From the NCBI GenBank assembly GCA_017445585.1, contig JAFSTX010000068.1:16321-80320 (forward strand): a DNA stretch of 64,000 nt, written 5' to 3'. The notes beneath the pieces are model-generated. The model was not told where the DNA came from. It was given only the letters and a program-made list of their open reading frames with translations, and did not search any database. Position 1 is the first letter of the stretch. Every line of letters starts with the position of its first letter. This document shows, piece after piece, positions 27,392 through 35,790 of the stretch. Source of the stretch: Lachnospiraceae bacterium. Its GTDB lineage: Bacteria > Bacillota > Clostridia > Lachnospirales > Lachnospiraceae. A program made the translations under genes and the position numbers.

Positions 27392-27738
27392 AATAAATTA
27401 TCCTCTATATCACACCTATCCATAATCCTTTGTATTCCACAGTGGACAAGTACATAGTCTTTGTAGAGACTGTTAAGTCTTTTTATTCCATCTTCTGTAA
27501 TACTGTAGTAAACTCTTGACATGCGTTTTCCGACAAGTCTGCGTTCGTCTTTAACGAATCCTCCATCAAGCAGCTTATACAAAGTCGGATACAGCGATCC
27601 TTCCGGAATAATGATCAGGCTCCCGCTGTATTCCGAAATCGACTGAGAAATCTGATACCCATACATTGGCCCGCCGTTTAACAATGCAAGTATCAGCATT
27701 TCAACTGATCCTTTTTTAAAATTCCCTTTTGTATCCAT
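27388..27738 (-). CDS. PadR family transcriptional regulator
   Basis: The 116-aa protein is a small PadR-s2 type regulator: MLILALLNGGPMYGYQISQS near residue 15, IIPEGSLYPTLYKLLDGGFV near 45 and GKRMSRVYYSITEDGIKRLN near 70 give the winged helix, with a short C-terminal dimerisation helix. GGTAGGAC precedes the ATG. It is divergent from the ABC exporter-like operon starting at 27898 and translationally coupled to the HAAS protein, so control of that operon is likely. Confidence 0.88.
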   Translation of the reverse strand: MDTKGNFKKGSVEMLILALLNGGPMYGYQISQSISEYSGSLIIIPEGSLYPTLYKLLDGGFVKDERRLVGKRMSRVYYSITEDGIKRLNSLYKDYVLVHCGIQRIMDRCDIEDNLL

Positions 27739-27757
27739 CTGTCCTACCTTGTAATGA

Positions 27758-27771
27758 TTATTATATAATAA
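27758..27771. promoter_or_regulatory. 14-bp palindrome in the padR upstream region
   Basis: TTATTATATAATAA is a perfect palindrome 20 bases upstream of the padR start codon and contains a TATAAT-like -10 for padR. It may be an autoregulatory PadR site, but AT-rich DNA produces such palindromes by chance. Confidence 0.35.
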
Positions 27772-27813
27772 ATGATTTTTATATAAAATACATAATTTAA
27801 TTAGGTAATAATA

Positions 27814-27843
27814 TTGACAGTATATGTTTTTGTGTGTTATAAA
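27814..27843 (+). promoter_or_regulatory. promoter of the secreted protein / ABC transporter operon
   Basis: TTGACA (27814-27819) is followed after 17 bases by TTATAA (27837-27842), or after 18 by TATAAA, 55 bases before the chosen start at 27898. Confidence 0.7.
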
Positions 27844-27897
27844 GGAATCGATTCAGCCATGGCATGTTTTTTAGTCAAAAAAACGAAAGGAAAATCT

Positions 27898-28323
27898 ATG
27901 AAAAAAACAAGTCTTATTATCAGATGCATCATTTTATTCTTATTACTTGGTTCGGTTCTTTCCAACTCACTTCTGATTGCATCAGCAAGCAGCACTGACA
28001 GCTATTTTAGCTTTGCTGTCGGAGGCGACTTGGCCAATCGAACACTTTTCAGGACAAAAGACAATTCAACCCCGGTATACGTCAAACTCGATAATGGCCC
28101 GTCTCTTGTTCTTTTCGATGTTGTTGCATCCAACCTGGTATCACAAAATTCCGGGACAGGAGTAGCTCATATGTCTCCAGGGACGCAAAGGCTTATTCAT
28201 ACCCACGTATATGAAAATGGCCATGCAATTTGCGCGCTGATGTCAAGAAACAATCCCTATTCCGGAACTGCGTCAGGTTACTGGAGCCCCGATTCAGTCG
28301 GTACATATCCTTTCGCAAACTAA
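27898..28323 (+). CDS. small secreted protein, DUF2712-like
   Basis: An in-frame ATG-like start exists at 27814, but AAAGGAAAATCT directly before the ATG at 27898 and the signal peptide that follows (MKKTSLIIRCIILFLLLGSV, cleavage after ASA near residue 31) fix the start there. The mature part is about 110 residues. Its C-terminal YSGTASGYWSPDS resembles the SGYW(D/S)x(E/D)(T/S) ending of DUF2712 proteins, secreted partners of peptide-type ABC transporters. It is the first gene of a six-gene operon with a lipoprotein and an ABC-2 transporter. It may be the exported or sensed peptide or an accessory; function not established. Confidence 0.65.
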   Translation: MKKTSLIIRCIILFLLLGSVLSNSLLIASASSTDSYFSFAVGGDLANRTLFRTKDNSTPVYVKLDNGPSLVLFDVVASNLVSQNSGTGVAHMSPGTQRLIHTHVYENGHAICALMSRNNPYSGTASGYWSPDSVGTYPFAN

Positions 28324-28403
28324 TTAAATAATTGTCAGAACTCACACTGGATTTTACAGCATCCAGTGTGAGTGATTTAAACAAGCCCAAAACGGAGTAA
28401 AAA

Positions 28404-29072
28404 ATGAAAACTAAATTTTTCCCGCTTCTATTGTTGTTTTTGGTATTATGTTCATGCTCCTCGCGGCAGGACGTCTCGCAGGCCAACAGTCTAAATCCGG
28501 AAAAGAATGAAACCATTAGCAACGGCTCTGATTATCAAACAAATAAAACAAATGATGCGAAGTCAGACTCCGGCATGTTCCAGATAGGAGATCAGGTCTT
28601 GTATCCCGAGTCGAACGCGCTGCTGGAATGCACTATCGTATCCGCGGATTTATTCGATAATGTCAAGAGCGCAGGACTGTCATCCGAAGAGATCGCATAT
28701 ATTGCTTCGCAGTCCTTGTATAATACTTCAATTACAAACCCTTTTCTTTTACTTCATGTAAAGATCATGGACAAAGAAGCCATCGAGGTCGACTATGCAG
28801 TCGATTACCATGGAATTAACATGCTTCAGCTTCTGACAAAGGATATACTTGATGATCCATGGGCAGGATACCTTCCCGAAATGGTCTATTATCGGGAACA
28901 CAGCAATACCAAAGAAAGCGATTATTTTCACTACACCATCGAGCCTGGTGAAGAAAAATCCTTTACGGTCGGTTTTTTACTGTCAGATGATCTAAACGCC
29001 GATTCAGGTCTGGTGATCCATGTCGGCGGAGATACAGCTCTTTCAACCTTTGTTGACCTTCAGATTCCGTAG
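28404..29072 (+). CDS. lipoprotein of unknown function
   Basis: The signal peptide MKTKFFPLLLLFLVLCSCSS carries a lipobox-like LVLCSC. The 200-residue outer part has a Ser/Asn/Lys-rich linker and then a compact domain (FQIGDQVLYPESNALLECTI, then LLHVKIMDKEAIEVDYAVDY, IEPGEEKSFTVGFLLSDDLN) that reads like the immunoglobulin-like DUF4352/DUF5067 type of secreted domain. It lies between the DUF2712-like gene and the permease genes, on the AT-rich island. Confidence 0.7.
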   Translation: MKTKFFPLLLLFLVLCSCSSRQDVSQANSLNPEKNETISNGSDYQTNKTNDAKSDSGMFQIGDQVLYPESNALLECTIVSADLFDNVKSAGLSSEEIAYIASQSLYNTSITNPFLLLHVKIMDKEAIEVDYAVDYHGINMLQLLTKDILDDPWAGYLPEMVYYREHSNTKESDYFHYTIEPGEEKSFTVGFLLSDDLNADSGLVIHVGGDTALSTFVDLQIP

Positions 29073-29092
29073 CTGCGCGCCATCAGAAAACC

Positions 29093-29956
29093 ATGTTGCA
29101 ATTGATCAAATTCGAAGCAAAAAAAACTCTGTTAAACAGACTGTTTGTCTTTTCAATGCTGATATCTTTGTGCGTTGCTCTATTAAGCGCAATTAACAAC
29201 ATCCACCTTGTTTTTTCAGAGCGCGAATACTATCGGCAGGCAGAGGAAATACTTGGAGCGTCCGTTAATCCTGATTATCCCGCATACAGCCTGTACAATT
29301 TCTGGATCGGTGAGGATTTTGGGACATTTCTCTCATCGCTGTTTTTCTTTCTGTTCCCTATTTTATCGTCTGCACCCAGCATATGGATCTTTTTCACCGA
29401 GAAAAAAAGCGGATATATTAAAAGTATCTGTACGCGAACCGGTTTAGGCAAAATGTATATGGCAAAGTATATCGTATCTTTCTTATCGGGAGGAGCGGCA
29501 ATAGCAATACCTATGACAGTTAATTTCATTGTTGTAGCAATGTTTGTACCCGCTGTTACTCCTGATATATATTATGATACATATTACACCGTTGTGCTGC
29601 CTTCGATGTTTTCCTCACTTTTTTATTCGGCCCCTCTTGCATACGTAATCCTTCGTATTATTCTTGCATTTTTCTTTGGTGGCTGTTTAGCTGTACTTGG
29701 GTTCTCTCTCGTTTTTTGTGTCTCAAGGCTATACATAGCGCTTCTGTTACCATTTCTTTCCGTACTGGCGGTCCATTACGGAGAAAGCATTATTCCCGAA
29801 AGACTTCTCCCTGGCGAACTGTCACCCGTATATATCGTGAGCGCACATGGATTTCTCTACAAGACACTTTGGGTCGCTATTTGCGAACTTGCTTCCATGC
29901 TCATTATTTCTATTATCATCTATTTGCTCAAAGGAAAAAAGAAAGATGTTTTTTAA
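29093..29956 (+). CDS. ABC-2 type transporter permease (first of two)
   Basis: The 287-aa protein starts MLQLIKFEAKKTLLNRLFVF, the usual amphipathic N-terminus of ABC-2 permeases, and has six hydrophobic segments with a large first outer loop. No strong ribosome binding site precedes the ATG. Its stop overlaps the start of the second permease gene by 11 bases. With the ATPase at 30793 it should form an exporter or an antimicrobial-peptide resistance pump. Confidence 0.8.
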   Translation: MLQLIKFEAKKTLLNRLFVFSMLISLCVALLSAINNIHLVFSEREYYRQAEEILGASVNPDYPAYSLYNFWIGEDFGTFLSSLFFFLFPILSSAPSIWIFFTEKKSGYIKSICTRTGLGKMYMAKYIVSFLSGGAAIAIPMTVNFIVVAMFVPAVTPDIYYDTYYTVVLPSMFSSLFYSAPLAYVILRIILAFFFGGCLAVLGFSLVFCVSRLYIALLLPFLSVLAVHYGESIIPERLLPGELSPVYIVSAHGFLYKTLWVAICELASMLIISIIIYLLKGKKKDVF

Positions 29957-30791
29957 ATTATTAAAATATGATTTCAAAAACGAATTATTCCAGCGTTTTA
30001 GAATAATAACCTTTCTCACTGTCATTATTATATGTGCTTTTTTTGATTATTTAAGCAAGGCAAACTCATTTATCCATTCGGGAAACAATGTCATAGACAA
30101 GTTGGGACTGGGGGATGCTTCAGTATATATTTTGGGCGGAATGAAAGAATTCTCACTGATCAGCGACAAACACTTCTTGTTCCCGGTTCTTTGGATGGTG
30201 ATTTGTCTCCTGATTGCATACTATACCCTATACTATCCGCTTCGCGATCTTTTGGAATGCGGACAAAATATCCTGACGTCAAGCAAAAGCAGATCTCTGT
30301 GGTGGCTTTCCAAGCTTACATGGGTCTTTCTGTCTGTTTTCGTTCTGTTTGTAATGATTTATCTTGAAATAATAATACTATGTATTGTTTCAGGTACACC
30401 CCTCGATCTTTCGTTATCCCGATCCGTAAATGTATTTTTTAATATGCACGGTCCCGACCTTCTTTTTCCTAACGAGCTAATCGCCGAGACTTTTCTTCTG
30501 CCCTGGCTTGTCATGGCTGCCTGCTGCACAGTTCAATTGACCATGTCACTGTATATCAGACCGATATATAGCTTTACGATAATGATCGCGATACTGCTTG
30601 CAAGCACCTATTATAAAAGCCCCTTTCTGATCGGCAATTACGCAATGCCAGTCAGAAGCAGCCGAATGGCTGTCGGGAATATACATGTCAGGACCGGGAT
30701 CATTCTGTCCGTGAGCCTAATCATTCTGTCTGCATTCATCGGAATACTGAAATTCAGAAGATATGATATTATCAGGAGAGAGAACAATTAA
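29946..30791 (+). CDS. ABC-2 type transporter permease (second of two)
   Basis: An upstream ATG at 29847 lies within the previous gene; AAAGGAAAAAAGAAAG supports the ATG at 29946, whose product begins MFFKLLKYDFKNELFQRFRI like its neighbour. The 281-aa protein has six membrane helices and probably pairs with the 29093 product as a heterodimeric channel. The ATPase gene starts one base after its stop. Confidence 0.8.
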   Translation: MFFKLLKYDFKNELFQRFRIITFLTVIIICAFFDYLSKANSFIHSGNNVIDKLGLGDASVYILGGMKEFSLISDKHFLFPVLWMVICLLIAYYTLYYPLRDLLECGQNILTSSKSRSLWWLSKLTWVFLSVFVLFVMIYLEIIILCIVSGTPLDLSLSRSVNVFFNMHGPDLLFPNELIAETFLLPWLVMAACCTVQLTMSLYIRPIYSFTIMIAILLASTYYKSPFLIGNYAMPVRSSRMAVGNIHVRTGIILSVSLIILSAFIGILKFRRYDIIRRENN

Positions 30792-30792
30792 G

Positions 30793-31437
30793 ATGGCTAT
30801 TGAATTAAAAGAAGTAACAAAGAAGCTTAATGGCAATACTGTAACAGATAACGTAAGCGTCATATTTCATCCCGGCGAAATTGCCGGCCTGAAAGGTATT
30901 AACGGTTCGGGTAAAACAATGCTGATGCGTCTGATTTCCGGACTGATTTTCCCGACAAAGGGTAAAATACTGATAAATGGAGAGGAACTTGGTAAGGAGA
31001 TCTCCTTCCCCAGAAGCCTTGGGATTCTTATCGAAAACCCGGCGTTTCTTGACTATTGTTCAGGTTTTCAAAACCTGAAGCTTCTCGCATCAATAAAAAA
31101 TATAATAACCGACAGAGAAATAAATGACACCCTGATAAGAGTAGGTCTCGATCCAAATGACAAAAAGAAATATAAAAAATACTCTCTCGGAATGAAGCAG
31201 CGGCTTGGAATCGCAGCCGCAATTATGGAAAGCCCTGACATCGTCATCCTCGACGAACCAACAAATTCGCTTGATACCGAAGGCATAGCTCTTGTAAAGC
31301 AGATTCTGGCAGAAGAAAAACAACGCGGAGCTACGGTCATTATATCCTGTCACGATTCGACGATTCTGACAGAAATGTCAGATATCGTATATACAATCAG
31401 CAACGGCAGGTTGTTCACCGGTGAAGGAGTCTCATGA
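30793..31437 (+). CDS. ABC transporter ATP-binding protein
   Basis: The 214-aa ATPase has Walker A GINGSGKTML near residue 38, signature YSLGMKQRLGIA near 130, Walker B DIVILDEPTNSLD near 150 and the switch histidine in ISCHDSTIL. An upstream in-frame start at 30763 is inside the permease gene; GGAGAG (30775) places the start at 30793. It powers the permeases encoded before it. The next gene overlaps its stop by four bases (ATGA). Confidence 0.92.
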   Translation: MAIELKEVTKKLNGNTVTDNVSVIFHPGEIAGLKGINGSGKTMLMRLISGLIFPTKGKILINGEELGKEISFPRSLGILIENPAFLDYCSGFQNLKLLASIKNIITDREINDTLIRVGLDPNDKKKYKKYSLGMKQRLGIAAAIMESPDIVILDEPTNSLDTEGIALVKQILAEEKQRGATVIISCHDSTILTEMSDIVYTISNGRLFTGEGVS

Positions 31438-32036
31438 TGATCAAAAGAATTTCAACCGGCGTTTTAATCGCTCTTGGCATGTTAGGTATCGGACTAAGGA
31501 TCTATGGTGTTAATTTGGAAATAGTCCTGCCTGAAACGATTACATATGCTGAACGTGAGATCGTTCCCTTTGAAAACGATTTCTTCTGGCAGGAGAAAGA
31601 AAACAGCAGCGGTTATGAAGTCTGCGTTCTGTCATCATATATCAAAGAGTATTCAGAATATATGTCCGAACTTGGCGAAACCGAAAACTATTTAGACGAG
31701 GGTTACAGACCTGACTTTATCTATGTGCTGGAAGTTCTGGTCAAAAACACGAATACCGACGAAGAAGTTGGACGCGGATTTGACTTTATCGACATGCGCG
31801 TGCAGGCAATTAACGAAACCCTTCAGGTTAACCTGAGACTTTTTGAACTCCTGTACCCTGACCTGGGGGCTGTTGACGGTTTTCGAATCAGACCTGGCAC
31901 GGAGAAAGTAATGACTTTGCCTTACACCAGATCATATGCTCAAAACGGTTTTGAAACTCTTGATGAGATGAAATCTAAGCAGTTCTATCTTCTTTTATCC
32001 ATGTTTCCTCACAAAAAGATGATCCTTCTGGATTGA
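31434..32036 (+). CDS. membrane-anchored protein of unknown function, last gene of the ABC operon
   Basis: One hydrophobic N-terminal segment (ISTGVLIALGMLGIGLRIYG) anchors a roughly 170-residue outer domain containing YRPDFIYVLEVLVKNTN and GTEKVMTLPYTRSYAQ. The latter patterns recall the beta-sandwich accessory proteins of peptide ABC loci, and the lipoprotein at 28404 has a similar style. No catalytic motif is seen. It is coupled to the ATPase gene by an ATGA overlap, and a strong bidirectional terminator lies 75 bases beyond. Confidence 0.65.
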   Translation: MMIKRISTGVLIALGMLGIGLRIYGVNLEIVLPETITYAEREIVPFENDFFWQEKENSSGYEVCVLSSYIKEYSEYMSELGETENYLDEGYRPDFIYVLEVLVKNTNTDEEVGRGFDFIDMRVQAINETLQVNLRLFELLYPDLGAVDGFRIRPGTEKVMTLPYTRSYAQNGFETLDEMKSKQFYLLLSMFPHKKMILLD

Positions 32037-32110
32037 TTCCATACAAAAGCATTGATTGCACGTTCTGTTTTCAGCATTCCCGGCATCACAGGAAACCGTA
32101 TTTATGTTCA

Positions 32111-32149
32111 AAGAGAAAGCCCACGGCGCGATGCCGCGGGCTTTCTCTT
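32111..32149. terminator. bidirectional terminator between the ABC operon and rubrerythrin
   Basis: A 17-bp stem with one mismatch (AAGAGAAAGCCCACGGC against GCCGCGGGCTTTCTCTT, five-base loop) lies between two converging genes. Both flanks are purine/pyrimidine biased, giving CTTTCTCTT tails in both directions. Confidence 0.8.
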
Positions 32150-32198
32150 CAGTATGAGCAGCCCAATCCGGCCGCTTTACTCATATGATCCACACGGG

Positions 32199-32849
32199 TC
32201 AATAATTCTCTGCGTTGACCTCAAAATAGCTCTGAGGATGGTTGCAGACAGGGCAGACGTCGGGAGCCTGAGTTCCGACTACGATGTGGCCGCAGTTGCG
32301 GCACTCCCATACCTTCACTTCGCTCTTTGCGAAGACCTGCTGCATCTCGACGTTACTAAGCAGCGCGCGATAACGCTCCTCATGATGCTTCTCGATGGCG
32401 GCTACGCCGCGGAACTTCGCAGCCAGCTCGGGGAACCCTTCCTTCTCGGCGGTGGCGGCGAAATCCTCATACATATCGGTCCACTCGAAGTTCTCGCCCT
32501 CGGCAGCGGCCTTAAGGTTAGCGGCTGTATCACCGATGCCCTTCAGTTCCTTGAACCAGAGCTTTGCATGCTCCTTCTCGTTATCAGCGGTCTTAAGGAA
32601 AAGCGCCGCGATCTGCTCATATCCCTCTTTCTTCGCTACGGATGCGAAATAGGTATACTTGTTGCGGGCCTGTGACTCGCCTGCGAAAGCAGCCTGCAGA
32701 TTCTTCTCGGTCTGAGTACCTGCGTAAGGATTAGCTGCTTCTATCTTCTCGAGCTTGTCGCCTGTCGCCTTGCAAAGAGGGCATACGGGGGTCTCGCCGT
32801 CAGCTGCTTCAAAAACTTCTCCGCAGATCTTGCATTTGTACTGTGCCAT
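32199..32849 (-). CDS. rubrerythrin with rubredoxin domains at both ends
   Basis: AGGAGG six bases before the ATG at 32849 sets the start (a longer frame to 32876 has none). The 216-aa protein has a CxxC...CxxC rubredoxin-like knuckle at residues about 5-33 (CKICGE, CPLCKA), a four-helix diiron domain at about 48-175 ([31 protein letters not shown]) and a second rubredoxin at about 178-212 (CRNCGH, CPVCNH). It reduces hydrogen peroxide in anaerobes with electrons from NAD(P)H via reductases. It has its own promoter (32896-32924). Confidence 0.92.
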   Translation of the reverse strand: MAQYKCKICGEVFEAADGETPVCPLCKATGDKLEKIEAANPYAGTQTEKNLQAAFAGESQARNKYTYFASVAKKEGYEQIAALFLKTADNEKEHAKLWFKELKGIGDTAANLKAAAEGENFEWTDMYEDFAATAEKEGFPELAAKFRGVAAIEKHHEERYRALLSNVEMQQVFAKSEVKVWECRNCGHIVVGTQAPDVCPVCNHPQSYFEVNAENY

Positions 32850-32895
32850 TTTTTTACCTCCTGAAAAAAAGTCCAATGTGTATGCTTACAAAATG

Positions 32896-32924
32896 ATTAT
32901 ATACGGTTAAAGGTCAGTGTTCAA
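32896..32924 (-). promoter_or_regulatory. rubrerythrin promoter
   Basis: On the minus strand TTGAAC (32924-32919) and TATAAT (32901-32896) are 17 bases apart, 47 bases before the start codon and after the pta stop. Confidence 0.7.
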
Positions 32925-32931
32925 ACCTTTT

Positions 32932-33924
32932 TTACTGCATCTGGCACTGGACGGCCGTAATAGCGGTAACGCCCACGATATCGTCGGCGGAGCAGCCGCG
33001 GGACAGGTCGTTCACGGGAGCGGCTATACCCTGGGTCATGGGGCCGTAAGCCTCTGCCTTGCCGAGACGCTGGACAAGCTTGTAGCCGATATTTCCGGCG
33101 TCGAGATTAGGGAAGATCAGGACGTTCGCCTTGCCGGCTACCGGACTGCCGGGAGCCTTGGAAGCTCCGACCGAAGGAACGATGGCGGCATCCAGCTGGA
33201 GCTCGCCGTCGCAGTTCAGATCGGGGAACTGCTCGTGAGCAGCCGCCACGGCAGCGGTGACTTTGTCGACGAGTGCGTGCTTCGCGCTGCCCTTTGAAGA
33301 GTGGCTGAGGAAAGCGACTCTGGCGTCGTGGCTGACGAGCGCCTTAAAGGACTCGGCGCTTGAGTATGCGATGGAAGCCAGCTCATCAGATGTGGGATCC
33401 TGGCACAGACCGCAGTCAGAGAAGACGAAAGTGCCGTTCTCGCCGTATTCGCAGTCCGGAACGACCATGATGAAGAACGAGGAGACCAGCTTCGTGCCGG
33501 GCTTGGTCTTGAGGACCTGCAGGCAGGGACGAAGGGTATTAGCGGTGGAGTGGCAGGCGCCGGATACGAGGCCGTCGGCATCCCCCATCTTGATCATCAT
33601 AACGCCGTAATAGGTATAGTCGGTAAGCAGGATCTCGCGTGCCTGCTCGGGAGTCATGCCCTTCTTTGAGCGCAGCTCCACGAGCTTATCGATATAGCTC
33701 TGAGTGCGGGGATCGGTGGTGGGATCGACCTTGGTGATGCCGGTCAGATCGTACTGAGGAAACTTCGCGAAATCCTCCTCCGTACCGATCATGATGAGGT
33801 TCGCAAAGCCCTCCTTCATAATGGTCACGGCCGCCTCATAGGTGCGGGCATCCATGGACTCCGGCAGGATGATGGTCTTCTTGTCCTGCGCCGCTCTCTG
33901 CTTGATAGTGTCAATAAAACTCAT
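32932..33924 (-). CDS. pta: phosphate acetyltransferase
   Basis: GAAAGGAGC precedes the ATG at 33924; the frame extends to 33975 without another ribosome binding site. The 330-aa protein is a short-type phosphotransacetylase: KTIILPESMDARTYEAAVTI near residue 15, GLVSGACHSTANTLRP near 130, SFFIMVVPD near 160 and the C-terminal APVNDLSRGCSADDIVGV are all family landmarks. It interconverts acetyl-CoA and acetyl phosphate, the energy-conserving step of acetate formation. The usual neighbour ackA is not in the window. Confidence 0.93.
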   Translation of the reverse strand: MSFIDTIKQRAAQDKKTIILPESMDARTYEAAVTIMKEGFANLIMIGTEEDFAKFPQYDLTGITKVDPTTDPRTQSYIDKLVELRSKKGMTPEQAREILLTDYTYYGVMMIKMGDADGLVSGACHSTANTLRPCLQVLKTKPGTKLVSSFFIMVVPDCEYGENGTFVFSDCGLCQDPTSDELASIAYSSAESFKALVSHDARVAFLSHSSKGSAKHALVDKVTAAVAAAHEQFPDLNCDGELQLDAAIVPSVGASKAPGSPVAGKANVLIFPNLDAGNIGYKLVQRLGKAEAYGPMTQGIAAPVNDLSRGCSADDIVGVTAITAVQCQMQ

Positions 33925-34063
33925 AATTTGCTCCTTTCGGTTTGCGGATGACTTATATGGATAGTTTACTTGCAAAGACCGTTAAAATCAAGAGAATCCT
34001 TCTCTTTTCGCCTGAGGCTTATTGAACGGGGCCATGCGATTTTTTCATGGCTCAGGAGTACTG

Positions 34064-35698
34064 TCAGTTCTCGTCCTCTTCCTTCTGGGCGACGTAGACC
34101 TGACGCTTCATCGCCATCTCATCGCTGGCCAGATACTCGTCGTAAGTCGTTATCTTGTCGATGAGTTTTCCACCGATCAGCTCCATGATACGGTTCGCTG
34201 TGGTCTGTACGATCTGGTGATCGCGTGTCGCAAAGATAATGACTCCCGGGAATTTGACCATACCGTTGTTCAGTGCGGTGATGGATTCCATGTCGAGATG
34301 GTTCGTCGGCTCATCAAAGAGCAGTACGTTTGCACCGGAGATCATCATCTTGGAGAACATGCAGCGCACCCTCTCGCCTCCTGAGAGTACCGGCAGATGC
34401 TTCATCCCGTCGTCTCCGGCAAAGAGCATACGGCCGAGGAAACCACGCACATATGTGACGTCCTTGATCGCAGAGTATCCCGTGAGCCAGTCGGTGATAG
34501 TATAGTCGGCCTTAAACTCGGCGGAGCTGTCCTTGGGGAAATACGCCTGACTCGTGGTCACGCCCCACTTGTATGAGCCTTCGTCGGGCTCCAGTTCTCC
34601 GCTGATTATCTGGAAGAGAGTGGTCTTTGCGAGCTCGTCCGAGCCGACCAGAGCCACCTTGTCGTCATGTCCCAGGACAAATGACACATGATCCAGCACC
34701 AGTTTTCCGTCCACGGTCTTGGTCAGATCCTTTACCTCCAGGACCTCATTGCCTATGCTGCGCTCAGGCCTGAAGTCGATATAGGGATACTTGCGGCTGG
34801 AAGGCTTGATCTCCTCGAGCTGGATCTTCTCAAGCGCACGTTTTCTGGACGTGGCCTGCTTGGACTTCGAAGCGTTCGCGGCAAAGCGCGAAATGAACTC
34901 CTGCAGCTCCTTGATCTTCTCTTCTTTTTTCTTGTTCTCTTCCTTCATCTGACGGATCATCAGCTGTGAGGATTCATACCAGAAGTCGTAGTTGCCCGCG
35001 TAGAGCTGGATCTTGCCGTAATCGATATCGGCGATCTGAGTACAGACTTTGTTCAGGAAATATCTGTCGTGCGAAACCACGATGACCGTGTTCTCGAAGT
35101 TGATCAGGAACTCCTCGAGCCACGCGATGGCTGCGAGGTCAAGATGGTTCGTGGGCTCGTCGAGCAGCAGGATATCCGGGTTGCCGAAAAGCGCCTGTGC
35201 CAACAGGACCTTAACCTTAAGGCTGCCGGGCAGGGTCTTCATCAGCTCGTAGTGGTGCTCTGTCTCGACGCCGAGGCCGTTAAGCAGGGCAGCCGCGTTC
35301 GATTCGGCTTCCCAGCCGTCCATCTCTGCGAATTCCGTCTCGAGCTCGCTGGCTCTGATGCCGTCTTCATCAGAGAAATCAGGCTTGGCATAGAGCGCGT
35401 CCTTTTCCTTCATGATCTCGACGAGACGCGGATTGCCCAGCATGACCGTGTCAATGACGGTCTCTTCGTCGTATTTGAAATGGTCCTGCTTGAGGAACGA
35501 GATGCGCTCACCGGGCGTAACTATGACTTCTCCGCTCGTGGGCTCAAGCTCTCCGGTGAGGATACGCAGAAAAGTGGATTTGCCTGCGCCGTTTGCGCCG
35601 ATCAGTCCGTAGCAGTGGCCCGGGACGAATTTGACGTTAACGTCCTCAAAGAGGGCTTTTTTTCCGAATCTTAAACTTACGTTGCTTGCCTGGATCAT
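34064..35698 (-). CDS. ABC-F ATPase, YbiT-like
   Basis: The 544-aa soluble protein has two ATPase domains and no membrane part. Domain 1 has GANGAGKST near residue 35 and DILLLDEPTNHLD near 180; its signature is the degenerate LPGSLKVKVLLAQ, as in YbiT. The linker (about 255-315) is lysine- and glutamate-rich. Domain 2 has LSGGERVRC near 445 and VLLFDEPTNHLD near 465, but its Walker A reads GSDELAKTT instead of GxxGxGKS/T. ABC-F proteins act on the ribosome as translation factors or antibiotic-protection proteins. Monocistronic as far as seen. Confidence 0.9.
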   Translation of the reverse strand: MIQASNVSLRFGKKALFEDVNVKFVPGHCYGLIGANGAGKSTFLRILTGELEPTSGEVIVTPGERISFLKQDHFKYDEETVIDTVMLGNPRLVEIMKEKDALYAKPDFSDEDGIRASELETEFAEMDGWEAESNAAALLNGLGVETEHHYELMKTLPGSLKVKVLLAQALFGNPDILLLDEPTNHLDLAAIAWLEEFLINFENTVIVVSHDRYFLNKVCTQIADIDYGKIQLYAGNYDFWYESSQLMIRQMKEENKKKEEKIKELQEFISRFAANASKSKQATSRKRALEKIQLEEIKPSSRKYPYIDFRPERSIGNEVLEVKDLTKTVDGKLVLDHVSFVLGHDDKVALVGSDELAKTTLFQIISGELEPDEGSYKWGVTTSQAYFPKDSSAEFKADYTITDWLTGYSAIKDVTYVRGFLGRMLFAGDDGMKHLPVLSGGERVRCMFSKMMISGANVLLFDEPTNHLDMESITALNNGMVKFPGVIIFATRDHQIVQTTANRIMELIGGKLIDKITTYDEYLASDEMAMKRQVYVAQKEEDEN

Positions 35699-35790
35699 TT
35701 CATTCCTTTCAAAACATCTTTATTTCGTGCGCTTTTGAACGCGCAGCGGCGCATTCAGATCAGCATTAAGCATAAACTGCTTCAAATATA

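Noticed and set aside
33991..34005. Terminator between the ABC-F gene and pta
   Set aside because: AGAGAA/TTCTCT gives only a six-bp stem with no convincing T-run on the minus strand.
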